From positions 1 through 14,083 of the forward strand of contig CAZDCJ010000030.1 of the NCBI GenBank assembly GCA_964503935.1: a stretch of DNA of 14,083 bases, in the 5' to 3' direction. Both the position numbers and the translations under genes were made by a program. Origin of the DNA: STD2-77 sp964503935. Lineage in GTDB: Bacteria > Patescibacteriota > Minisyncoccia > JAHIHE01 > JAGLIN01. The notes beneath the pieces were generated by a model. It worked only from the letters and a program-made list of their open reading frames with translations. It searched no databases and was not told the origin of the DNA. This document shows positions 6,940-12,528 of the stretch, one piece after another (within the stretch, counting starts at the first letter, position 1; each line of letters begins with the position of its first letter).

Positions 6940-7440
6940 CTATGGAATATTCCACGCCTTCCGGATCGCTTCGGTAAATCCCCGGCGGCGATTGATAAGA
7001 TCCTCAACAGCTTCGATTTCCGCCGGACTCAATCCCTCGCGATCCCGATACTCCCGGATGATACCACTGAGATATTCCCCTCGAAGGACGCGCTCACCGG
7101 TGTCGCCGGGCAGCGGGATAAGTCCGCTTACCCCGATCGACAAGTTGCCATCCGGCCGTAATAAGGCTGCCACCGATACGAAATGATAGAGTCCGTCCTT
7201 CATCTCAAGGCCCGCTTCCAATCCTAATGAGAAATCATAAGGCTGCCCGAATTTTTCCGCCGCCCTTGTCGCGCGATTTTCCGCTCCCCGCGCCGTCGTT
7301 TCCATATCGAGCGGCTGCTCTGAAATGCCCGAAGAAACCGCCAGCGGCACGAGACGGAAATCCGGACCGGATAGATATTCCAGCGCATCGCGAAGTATTG
7401 CTATCTTCTGTCCGCTTTCGCTTCCGAGCAAAATGATCAT
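6940..7440 (-). CDS. yjjX: Inosine/xanthosine triphosphatase, YjjX/DUF84 family
   Basis: This 166-residue protein is close to the ~170 of E. coli YjjX. It opens with the nucleotide-binding beginning MIILLGSESGQKIAILRDAL (compare the family's GS-N--K). It continues with VSSGISEQP at 35-43, which matches the family's SGVSEQP, then TTARGAENRA (48-57) and GLEAGLE (73-79), the conserved G-E-G segment near the active site. The family hydrolyses non-canonical purine nucleotides (ITP, XTP) to the diphosphate and phosphate, keeping them out of nucleic acids; it acts in the cytoplasm with Mg or Mn. Transcribed alone, convergent with the frameshifted gene and divergent from the anchored exoprotein. The alternative, a RdgB/HAM1 pyrophosphatase, is less likely because the SEQP signature belongs to YjjX. 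Confidence 0.87.
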   Translation of the reverse strand: MIILLGSESGQKIAILRDALEYLSGPDFRLVPLAVSSGISEQPLDMETTARGAENRATRAAEKFGQPYDFSLGLEAGLEMKDGLYHFVSVAALLRPDGNLSIGVSGLIPLPGDTGERVLRGEYLSGIIREYRDREGLSPAEIEAVEDLINRRRGFTEAIRKAWNIP

Positions 7441-7513
7441 ATATATGCAGATTAAGCCTTAACCTATTCGTATTTTCACATAACTGTGCTTATCAGTCAA
7501 AAAACCACTCCGA

Positions 7514-7542
7514 TTGACAGTCCTCTCTACCCACGATAAACT
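7514..7542 (+). promoter_or_regulatory. Likely promoter of the anchored exoprotein gene
   Basis: Perfect -35 TTGACA at 7514-7519, then 17 bases, then TAAACT at 7537-7542 (4 of 6 to consensus). Transcription would start about 20 bases before the ATG at 7571. Confidence 0.5.
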
Positions 7543-7570
7543 TCAGGTATATTAATGACTAAGCAAAAAA

Positions 7571-8284
7571 ATGGAAGAGGGAAAAAGCGCAGAGGCAAAG
7601 AAAATCTCTGTCGCATCGATCACCACGCTGGTAGTATTCCTGTTTGTCGGCGCCGGCATGGGTTTTCTGGCAAAGAGCTGCCCTGCGGATAAATGCGGCC
7701 CGGACGATGAAAAGAGCCCGATCGAAGATGCCGTCCTGGAAACTGGAACGGGGGCATCCGAAGAACAAGCTGCAGCGGCACAGACAGAGACAGCCTACAA
7801 GACCTTTTCCCTTCCAGATGCCTACTTCACTTTTGAATATCCCGAGTCGTGGGTCTACGAGAAGACAGAATCTGCACCGGGAGAATATCACAATGAGACT
7901 ACCTACATCTTCTTCACGGACGCCAGCAAGGAAACGGAAACCTTCGTGATGAATTATCCGATGTACGAGACTGCCATGGATACCTGCATGAAATTCGAAG
8001 AAATCTCCGATTACCAGCACAAGCATATCGCAACCAATGATCCGGGAACATTCGTCAATTATATAGCCTGTGACGGCAGGAAGCATGACGGCACGGCCTA
8101 TGATGCGGATTATGATTATCGGATAGGAAACAACGCCGGTGACATCTTCTGGGAGAAAGGAGTCTGGGACGGAGACAAGACGATTACTCCGGATAAAAAG
8201 ACGCGGGTCAGGATCCGTTGGAGAGGACCAGTGATCGGCGACGAGATCCTGGACCATATCGCTCACAGCGTAAGAATCAAATGA
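7571..8284 (+). CDS. Membrane-anchored extracytoplasmic protein with PsbP-like FEYPESW motif
   Basis: The 237-residue protein starts with a short cytoplasmic segment and a membrane helix at residues 14-34. Cys37 and Cys42 follow just outside the helix, then an Ala/Glu/Gln linker (45-76). The outer domain (78-237) opens with LPDAYFTFEYPESWVYEK, a pattern typical of PsbP-like/DUF1795-type alpha-beta domains, and holds Cys139 and Cys167, which could form a disulfide. It ends IRWRGPVIGDEILDHIAHSVRIK, the usual closing helix of such domains (I-DHIAHSVR). Function unknown; members of this fold act as extracytoplasmic binding or assembly modules. Single gene with its own promoter and terminator. No strong ribosome binding site: A7 directly precedes the ATG. 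Confidence 0.85.
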   Translation: MEEGKSAEAKKISVASITTLVVFLFVGAGMGFLAKSCPADKCGPDDEKSPIEDAVLETGTGASEEQAAAAQTETAYKTFSLPDAYFTFEYPESWVYEKTESAPGEYHNETTYIFFTDASKETETFVMNYPMYETAMDTCMKFEEISDYQHKHIATNDPGTFVNYIACDGRKHDGTAYDADYDYRIGNNAGDIFWEKGVWDGDKTITPDKKTRVRIRWRGPVIGDEILDHIAHSVRIK

Positions 8285-8296
8285 GTCTGTCCATTT

Positions 8297-8325
8297 GAAA
8301 ACCGCCTCGACTGAAGGCGGTTTTC
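8297..8325. terminator. Bidirectional intrinsic terminator
   Basis: Perfect 11-base stem GAAAACCGCCT (8297-8307) / AGGCGGTTTTC (8315-8325) with a 7-base loop; the T4 and A4 lie inside the arms. It separates the plus-strand gene ending at 8284 from the minus-strand HTH gene ending at 8339. Confidence 0.88.
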
Positions 8326-8338
8326 ATATCTCTTTTCT

Positions 8339-8539
8339 TCATTCTCCTTTCTCAAAGATGAATATTTCATCGATAGTGCTGCCGAGCGCCTTGGCGACGT
8401 CGTGGGCAAGCTTGAGCGAAGGATTATATTTGTTCTGCTCCAGAAAGACGATGGTCTCCCGCCGTACGTTGGCAAGAGACGCCAGCTCGTCCTGCGTCAT
8501 ACCGAGCCGGGTGCGTAATTCTTTTATTCTATTTTCCAT
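8339..8539 (-). CDS. XRE-family helix-turn-helix regulator (Cro/CI-like, HTH_3)
   Basis: The 66-residue protein is essentially a single DNA-binding domain: KELRTRLGMTQDELASLANVRRETIVFLEQNKYNPSLKLAHDVAKALGSTIDEIF. The HTH lies at about residues 14-35 (TQDELASLANVRRETIVFLE), followed by the N-Y-PSL---D-AKALG helix typical of small Cro/CI regulators of the YgzD/YozG type. It has no sensor domain. It follows the DUF2178 membrane gene by 9 bases, so the two form an operon, the known pairing for this regulator type. It probably represses its own operon by binding the dyad at 9124-9145. That is an inference from position. Confidence 0.93.
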   Translation of the reverse strand: MENRIKELRTRLGMTQDELASLANVRRETIVFLEQNKYNPSLKLAHDVAKALGSTIDEIFIFEKGE

Positions 8540-8548
8540 ATGTTTTGA

Positions 8549-9118
8549 TTATTCACATTCGATCTCGGGCGGAGCGAAATCTGGATGGCCGTGCTCAACC
8601 CACTTTCCGTCTTCACATATCCAACTGTCCTCGCCGGAAAGCCCCCGCACTCCGGCGACGAAGAGCGCGGCGAAAAGCATGAGTACCACAAAAGAATATG
8701 TGAACTTCTTGTCGGTAAGACTGATGCGTTCGTAGTAGCGAAAGACAGTCACATAAACCAAAATAAGGATCAGCGTGGAGAAAGCGAGCGTCATGCCGAT
8801 AGATTCATAAGAAGGATTTATATCCCGAAGCGCATAGAATACGAACATCGCAATCACCGCGACCCATGAATACACCTGGATTGCGAGGAGTGCCGCCTTT
8901 CCCCCGAGGGTGTAATCCCGCTCATCCGCAATCACTCCTTTTACCTTCCGGCGAATATATGCTAGGAGTAGCGTTCCCGCCATAAGAAGCCCGATAGGGA
9001 CGAGATAGTTCCTCACTTGGAACGAGAGACTGAAAAGGAACGACAGCACGATAATAAAGACGATCCTGAATCTTTGATAATCTTTGAGTGTCATATTCTT
9101 GTTAGAAATTATTAACAT
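8549..9118 (-). CDS. DUF2178-type membrane protein, partner of the XRE regulator
   Basis: The 189-residue protein has about five membrane segments (18-34, 38-55, 76-96, 107-126, 140-157). Between the second and third is VKGVIADERDYTLGGKAA, the D-E-R-D plus G-K-A pattern characteristic of DUF2178 proteins, which are usually encoded next to a small XRE repressor as here. The C-terminal tail outside the last helix (DSWICEDGKWVEHGHPDFAPPEIEC) has two cysteines and is a typical Patescibacteria extension (from memory). Function of the family is unknown; sensing or regulating through the membrane is only a guess. Two starts are possible: ATG 9118, which lies almost at the predicted transcription start and would make the mRNA leaderless, or ATG 9094 (MTLKDYQRF...), which gives a short leader and a more typical N-terminus. 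I slightly prefer 9094. Confidence 0.85.
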   Translation of the reverse strand: MLIISNKNMTLKDYQRFRIVFIIVLSFLFSLSFQVRNYLVPIGLLMAGTLLLAYIRRKVKGVIADERDYTLGGKAALLAIQVYSWVAVIAMFVFYALRDINPSYESIGMTLAFSTLILILVYVTVFRYYERISLTDKKFTYSFVVLMLFAALFVAGVRGLSGEDSWICEDGKWVEHGHPDFAPPEIECE

Positions 9119-9123
9119 ATCTG

Positions 9124-9145
9124 GATGTTATATTATTCTAACATC
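9124..9145. promoter_or_regulatory. Operator: perfect dyad GATGTTA-N8-TAACATC
   Basis: Seven-base perfect inverted repeat with an 8-base spacer (arms 9124-9130 and 9139-9145). It lies between the -35 and -10 of the minus-strand promoter and covers the -10. Size and symmetry suit a dimeric XRE repressor, and the regulator is encoded in the operon downstream. Confidence 0.7.
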
Positions 9146-9153
9146 ATTGTCAA
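9125..9153 (-). promoter_or_regulatory. Promoter of the DUF2178-XRE operon
   Basis: Minus-strand TTGACA (9153-9148) is followed by 17 bases and TAACAT (9130-9125); a TATAAC at spacing 15 is an alternative -10. The predicted start point is within a few bases of ATG 9118. Confidence 0.65.
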
Positions 9154-9411
9154 GAGATGCACTTATCCCTTCTCTCCTGGCAAAAATGGGGGGGCACAGC
9201 GAATACTCAAGAGGTCTGATCTTTTCAGATGCTTAAGGTTAGACCTCAAACACTATCAGCAATTAGATCGCGATGCTCCTTTCAGTCATTCGCAGTAATA
9301 ATTATCATCCTTTGTCATTTCCGCAGAGACAGGAATCCATGGAGGAGAACCACGATCAAATAAAAGAGACGGCCCTCTTCCTGCAAGGACTGTCTTTACG
9401 GATATCAAGGA
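9154..9411. other. Intergenic DNA with a degenerate dispersed repeat
   Basis: No gene seen. It holds a run of seven G (9188-9194) and, at about 9317-9340, a GTCATTTCC...GGAATCCATGG segment. That segment looks like a decayed copy of the dispersed bacterial repeat whose intact form reads GTCATTCCCGC...GCGGGAATCCA. A weak hairpin AAAAGAG/CTCTTCC (9362-9381), followed on the minus strand by TTTATTT, could terminate the upstream membrane-protein gene. Confidence 0.5.
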
Positions 9412-10021
9412 TCAGAATTCTTCCTCCCCTTTCCGGCTGGATATGATTCCGAAGATGACTGCCGCTATCATCACGAGGAACCCCAGGACATCGGTCGCCT
9501 CGGAGATGGTCGGAGTATGTTCCAGAACTCCCAGACAGCTAAACATATAGTTCCAGTCCGTCACAAGCCCGGGGTCCTGAGCCTTCGACATTACCCCCTC
9601 CCCACGGCGAAAAATATATCCCCTCCATATCGATGGCCGTCGCCATATAATGAGAAATACCGATGATGTTTTCTCCCAACCAGAACGTCACGAGAGACGC
9701 CGAAAAATATTGCCGGGTAAATAAGAAATAAAGGATGAAAGAAAGGGGCGCGAGAAGTTGGAGGATCGTACCGCCCGCATAGCATAAACCTTCTCCGCCG
9801 CCGCATAAAAGGATATGGCCGTACTCATGGATAGCAAGATCGGCATTAGCGACCAGCACAGCGGCAGAGGACATCTCCTCTGATCCATAGCAGAGAGCGG
9901 CTTTGAAGAATACCCAGGCGAAGATTGCCAGCACTCCCAGTTTCAAAGGACTGAAACGTCTTTTTCGGGCAGAAACAGCCTCTTTCTCCGCCTCCATATC
10001 TATGAGCGAATATTCCGACAT
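9412..10021 (-). CDS. Membrane protein with HEYGH zinc motif (M50-like), one-base frameshift
   Basis: As read, the frame stops at 9539 after 160 residues, but removing one base of the C5 run at 9594-9598 (G5 on the coding strand) continues it as VMSKAQDPGLVTDWNYMFSCLGVLEHT... and a final membrane helix (178-195) to a TGA at 9412-9414. The restored 202-residue length is in frame. Residues 26-45 form a membrane segment. HEYGH at 65-69 is an HExxH zinc-binding motif in a hydrophobic context, followed by a Gly-rich loop, GGTILQLLAPL and WLGENIIGISHYMA. The order HE-GH, GG---Q---P, W-G-N, DW matches a family of small HExxH membrane proteins I recall from diverse bacteria, annotated at best as M50-like. 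The DW segment lies in the part lost by the frameshift. A membrane zinc peptidase is plausible, activity unproven. Confidence 0.8.
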
Positions 10022-10062
10022 TTGTTCTATAGATTAATCATCTTATCATTAATTCCTCTTCC

Positions 10063-10091
10063 ATTATACCGCATCTTATCCCGAATGTAAG
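10063..10091 (-). promoter_or_regulatory. Promoter of the HEYGH membrane-protein gene
   Basis: Minus-strand CTTACA (10091-10086), 17 bases, TATAAT (10068-10063), a perfect -10. The leader would be about 35 bases. No ribosome binding site is seen before the ATG at 10021. Confidence 0.6.
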
Positions 10092-10113
10092 CATGCTGTG
10101 TCGAGGTGTACAC

Positions 10114-10146
10114 AAAAAAAGACGCGCTCGATACGAAACGCGCCTT
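10114..10146 (-). terminator. Intrinsic terminator of the MopE-like gene
   Basis: On the minus strand a stem GGCGCGTTT / AGCGCGTC (with G-T pairs) is followed by seven T. It lies 15 bases after the stop codon of the gene ending at 10161. Confidence 0.8.
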
Positions 10147-10160
10147 CACGATCTTTCGAA

Positions 10161-10715
10161 TTACCAGATCTGACATACAGATCCGCCCGTTCCGGCACAG
10201 ATATAAGTCCCGGTATGAGTTCCCGTCTCATCATATATTTCGCAATATCCTCCGATATTGCCGAAATCCTCATCGCTCATGCCGTCGCAGTCATTGTCGA
10301 GCCCGTCGCATACTTCCATTTGCGGCTCGCCTGGCACGCATTCCTGCAGCACTCCGTCGATATATTTTCGTACGGCGTTCCTGCATATCCCGATGCCGCA
10401 ATGCAGATACTCTTCCTCGCTGCCTCCGCCGCCATCGTCATCGCCATCGTCATCATCTTCGCCCGCACATCCTTCGCCGCCGTCCAGCCGGCAAGTAAGG
10501 CTATCGATCTTCCCCTGGAGCAAAGCGACATCTCCCTCATGCTGCGTCTTCGTCACATATTCTTCGCCTTGAGAGTCCACGCGCTCTTCCAAACTTACGA
10601 TCGCATCCCAGACCCGCTCGAACGGATTATTGTCATTCTTCTCCCCCGCCAGTCCCGATACCGGAACCGCCATAAGCAACACCGCACCCATCGCTACCCA
10701 TGCTTTCTTTTCCAT
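10161..10715 (-). CDS. Secreted protein with coiled coil, acidic linker and MopE-like metal-binding motif
   Basis: The 184-residue protein has a signal peptide (residues 1-23, cleavage near GLAG), then a heptad-like helix (33-76, VWDAIVSLEERVDS...LLQGKIDSLTCRL) that probably forms a coiled coil. A linker of Asp, Glu and Gly follows (84-102). The C-terminal half has eight cysteines and contains EVCDGLDNDCDGMSDEDF (135-152), the classic 'putative metal-binding motif' first named for the MopE copper protein; Asp residues in it also resemble calcium loops. The order CRNA-----DGVLQEC-PGEP--EVCDG is typical of bacterial extracellular proteins with this motif. Located outside the cell or on its surface. 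Role unknown: metal binding or cell attachment are both possible. A terminator follows directly. No clear promoter or ribosome binding site. Confidence 0.87.
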   Translation of the reverse strand: MEKKAWVAMGAVLLMAVPVSGLAGEKNDNNPFERVWDAIVSLEERVDSQGEEYVTKTQHEGDVALLQGKIDSLTCRLDGGEGCAGEDDDDGDDDGGGGSEEEYLHCGIGICRNAVRKYIDGVLQECVPGEPQMEVCDGLDNDCDGMSDEDFGNIGGYCEIYDETGTHTGTYICAGTGGSVCQIW

Positions 10716-10742
10716 CTTTTCAAGATTATCTGATTAATATCG

Positions 10743-10772
10743 GAAAAAGAGGCGCGAAAATCGCGTCTCTTT
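10743..10772 (-). terminator. Intrinsic terminator of the cupin gene
   Basis: On the minus strand GAGACGCG / CGCGCCTC form a stem with one mismatch around an ATTTT loop, followed by T5. It lies 11 bases after the stop codon of the cupin gene. The A-rich opposite side may allow some termination on the plus strand. Confidence 0.8.
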
Positions 10773-10783
10773 ATCCGCCTCCG

Positions 10784-11182
10784 TCATTCAGTCGTAACAC
10801 CGTCGAATTCCGCCTCATTGCTCTCCGCCTCTTCCTTGGTCTTGCGCACGATGCCGTCCTTGTGGTGCGCCGGAGAGTAGATGGTGTATAGTCTGAGCTC
10901 GTCGCTCTCCGAAGTATTCATGACATTGTGCTCGGCCCCGGCCGGAACTACGATCGCCGAGCCGTCCGCCACTGAATATTCATTTCCGTCGATGACGACC
11001 TTGCCCTCGCCCTGCTCGAAGCGGAAGAACTGGTCATTCTCCGTATGCACCTCCATGCCGATCTCCTCGCCGGGTTTGAGATTCATCAGTACCAGCTGGC
11101 TGTGCGGCCCCGTATAAAGGACCTTGCGGAAATTATCGTTATCGAGCGTCATGTCCTCGATATTGCCATTGAATCCTTTCAT
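10784..11182 (-). CDS. Single-domain cupin protein
   Basis: The 132-residue protein has both cupin motifs. Motif 1 is PGEEIGMEVHTENDQFFRFEQGEG (37-60), with His46 and, in place of the second His and Glu of the classic pattern, residues Glu48 and Gln51. Motif 2 is GSAIVVPAGAEHNVMN (74-89), with the expected P-x-G-x2-H ending at His85. The reduced set of metal ligands suggests a modified or absent metal site. Small cupins of this sort are found throughout bacteria, some as sugar-binding or isomerase proteins; the substrate cannot be told from sequence. A charged C-terminal tail (107-132) is extra. Cytoplasmic, no signal peptide. It has its own promoter and terminator, divergent from the small membrane-protein gene at 11319. 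Confidence 0.93.
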   Translation of the reverse strand: MKGFNGNIEDMTLDNDNFRKVLYTGPHSQLVLMNLKPGEEIGMEVHTENDQFFRFEQGEGKVVIDGNEYSVADGSAIVVPAGAEHNVMNTSESDELRLYTIYSPAHHKDGIVRKTKEEAESNEAEFDGVTTE

Positions 11183-11210
11183 AATTTTAGCTTAAGGATT
11201 AGTATAGCTC

Positions 11211-11239
11211 ATTATACTATACTATCCTTTATCTACCAA
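11211..11239 (-). promoter_or_regulatory. Promoter of the cupin gene
   Basis: Minus-strand TTGGTA (11239-11234), 17 bases, TATAAT (11216-11211). The leader would be about 22 bases long before the ATG at 11182. Confidence 0.7.
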
Positions 11240-11248
11240 GTATCGCCC

Positions 11249-11277
11249 TTGACAAACCGACATCCTTATGCTATCCT
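11249..11277 (+). promoter_or_regulatory. Promoter of the small membrane-protein gene
   Basis: Perfect TTGACA (11249-11254), 17 bases, TATCCT (11272-11277). The predicted start near 11284 lies downstream of the ATG at 11268, which argues for the internal start at 11319. Confidence 0.65.
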
Positions 11278-11318
11278 TAATAATTGTAATTTCCCGAAAT
11301 ACAAACAAAGGTGACAGA

Positions 11319-11657
11319 ATGACAGAAAGACTGAAGATCGCATACATACTCGTAGCATTATCCGGCTTGGCACTGATACCGACAGCCCTGCGCGCAGGAA
11401 GTACCGCATTGGTATGCGCCATGATCGCCATTCCTCTCATAATATGCGGAGAATTGAGGCTGATAAAAGCCAAGAAGATAGGCCCCTCGTTGATGGAATT
11501 CCATTATTTCATGCTGAAGGTGACGTCCCTGATACTGCTAGGGATACTGGTAATCGCTCGGACAGCGACGCCCACGACTTGGCAGGAGACCATCGCCCTC
11601 GCCGGTATGTCCTATGGCCTGGCGATAATCATGATCGGAATCCCATTCCTGGAGTAA
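11319..11657 (+). CDS. Small four-helix membrane protein of unknown function
   Basis: Read from ATG 11319 it has 112 residues with four membrane segments: IAYILVALSGLALIPTALRA, STALVCAMIAIPLIICGELR, FHYFMLKVTSLILLGILVIA and TIALAGMSYGLAIIMIGIPF. The loops are short, with Lys/Arg clustered after the second helix (RLIKAKKIG). ATG 11319 has the ribosome binding site AAGGTG five bases upstream, and the promoter places transcription start after the alternative ATG at 11268, so I choose 11319. It is a single-gene unit ending in a terminator. No conserved polar or catalytic residues stand out and I recognise no family. The coding potential is supported by its codon usage, ribosome binding site and bracketing signals. 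Confidence 0.8.
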   Translation: MTERLKIAYILVALSGLALIPTALRAGSTALVCAMIAIPLIICGELRLIKAKKIGPSLMEFHYFMLKVTSLILLGILVIARTATPTTWQETIALAGMSYGLAIIMIGIPFLE

Positions 11658-11688
11658 GCGAAAACGAAAAGATAAAAACGCGAGACGC

Positions 11689-11726
11689 ATCCAGCCCATA
11701 TCTTCGGATAGAAGCTGGATTTTTTA
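11689..11726 (+). terminator. Intrinsic terminator of the small membrane-protein gene
   Basis: Outer stem ATCCAGC / GCTGGAT with an inner TATC-TTCG-GATA hairpin, followed by a run of T. Lies 31 bases after the stop codon. Confidence 0.85.
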
Positions 11727-12035
11727 TATCGTCCGGACAGGCCCGTCATCTTGTCGTCCTAAACTCTGGTGAGAAGGATATTTGCTACATAATGCCAGAC
11801 ACTGCCATAACCTCTTTATGGAATACTGCAAGCATCATCCTGGGTTGTCATGCTGAACTCGTTTCAGCATCCTCCTTATACTACGCTTAACTTCTCACAT
11901 ATAATGATTAAACGTAATACTGCGAAGATCCTGAAACAAGTTCAGGATGACAAATAGTAGGATTTATTTCGAGATATAGAGTTTATCAGATTGATCAGGT
12001 TAATTTTGATATTCACGTTATGACGTGCTGCCTTC
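11727..12035. other. Intergenic DNA holding a pair of dispersed repeats
   Basis: No gene seen. The only structure is the facing pair of repeats at 11845-11953. The rest is AT-rich and shows no promoter, ribosome binding site or conserved frame. Confidence 0.5.
11845..11953. repeat. Two facing copies of a dispersed palindromic repeat
   Basis: The left copy (11845-11873) reads TTGTCATGCTGAA, ACTCG, TTTCAGCATCCT. The right copy (11926-11953), AGATCCTGAAACAAGTTC then AGGATGACAA, is its reverse complement apart from a few bases. Each copy also has an internal hairpin (GCTGAA/TTCAGC, CCTGAA/TTCAGG). The TCATCCTGAACTTGTTTCAG type is widespread in intergenic DNA of many bacteria. Confidence 0.85.
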
Positions 12036-12063
12036 CTGGATCCCCGCCTCCGCGGGGATGACA
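12036..12063. repeat. Short repeat with CCCCGC/GCGGGG hairpin
   Basis: CCTGGAT followed by CCCCGCctcCGCGGGGATGACA. Same unit and same orientation as at 3619-3640, with a better conserved left flank here. Confidence 0.75.
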
Positions 12064-12074
12064 GCGTAGGCTCC

Positions 12075-12104
12075 AAAAACGACCCGCCTCGCGGCGGACC
12101 GTCA
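12075..12104 (-). terminator. Intrinsic terminator of the small basic-protein gene
   Basis: On the minus strand GGTCCGCC-GCGA-GGCGGGTC (two G-T pairs) is followed by GTTTTT. It lies 16 bases after the stop codon at 12120, which supports transcription of that short gene. Confidence 0.82.
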
Positions 12105-12119
12105 TAAGATCCTATCAGA

Positions 12120-12251
12120 CTATTTACATCTGGCGCGCTTGCGAGTCTTTGCTTTCTCTTCGAGCATGACTTTCTTTGCCTCCAGCCGCTTCGCGGTCTT
12201 CTTGGAATGGGACTTTACCGGCTTCCCTACTCCGGTCCTTCTTTTTGCCAT
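12120..12251 (-). CDS. Very small, highly basic protein (43 residues)
   Basis: ATG at 12251 to TAG at 12120-12122. The sequence begins MAKRRTGVGKPVKSHSKK and ends TRKRARCK: 12 Lys and 6 Arg against 3 Glu, no membrane segment. The centre (AKRLEAKKVMLEEKAKTRKRA) would form one charged helix. Such composition is typical of small RNA- or DNA-binding proteins, for example accessory ribosomal proteins or histone-like peptides, but I recognise no specific family. A clear intrinsic terminator follows 16 bases after the stop. Upstream there is a possible -10 (TATAGT, 12263-12258), which would leave almost no leader; no ribosome binding site is visible. It has no close neighbour on the same strand. Confidence 0.7.
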   Translation of the reverse strand: MAKRRTGVGKPVKSHSKKTAKRLEAKKVMLEEKAKTRKRARCK

Positions 12252-12335
12252 ATTGTGACTATATTGTTATGAATATGCCTTATCCTAACCCGAAATAGGG
12301 ATTTAGGCAAGAGAGCAACGGATAAAACCTGCTTT

Positions 12336-12473
12336 TTTTCATCCTGAGCGGAGTTTCTGCTTTGGCAGAAACGGAGTCTAAGGATCCCTTCATTGAGAAT
12401 AAAACCAAATTATGCAGCTTTAGCGAAATGAAGGGATTCCGGGATACAGCCCTGACGGCGGCTCGGAATGACA
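12336..12473. repeat. Composite palindromic intergenic element
   Basis: It contains GTTTCTGC-tttg-GCAGAAAC (12353-12372) within a TCATCCTGAGCGGAG...GGAGTCTAAGGATCC frame. It also has a perfect 11-base inverted repeat, ATCCCTTCATT (12384-12394) / AATGAAGGGAT (12427-12437), and a CTCGGAATGACAC end. These parts resemble the dispersed TCATCCTGAGCGAAG...AAGGATC and GGAATGACA repeats common in bacterial intergenic DNA. The region 12252-12514 has no convincing gene. Confidence 0.65.
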
Positions 12474-12498
12474 CAGTATCCGTTTTCAAGAAATCGCA

Positions 12499-12528
12499 AA
12501 AATAGTTTGTTATATCACAAACTATTTT
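12499..12528 (-). terminator. Hairpin terminator overlapping the end of sdpI
   Basis: Perfect 12-base inverted repeat ACAAACTATTTT / AAAATAGTTTGT, with the TGA stop of sdpI at the edge of the loop. It is AT-rich, with T-runs at the 3' side on the minus strand. Confidence 0.7.

Noticed and set aside
7559..8266. 235-codon minus-strand frame opposite the anchored exoprotein gene
   Set aside because: The plus-strand frame has a promoter, membrane anchor, domain motif and terminator; the antisense frame has none.
10098..10733. Long plus-strand frames (up to 211 codons) opposite the MopE-like gene
   Set aside because: They are antisense shadows; the minus-strand frame has a signal peptide, a known motif and a terminator.
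12280..12489. 69-codon minus-strand frame
   Set aside because: It lies wholly in repeat-like intergenic DNA, and the amino-acid sequence follows the palindromic repeats.
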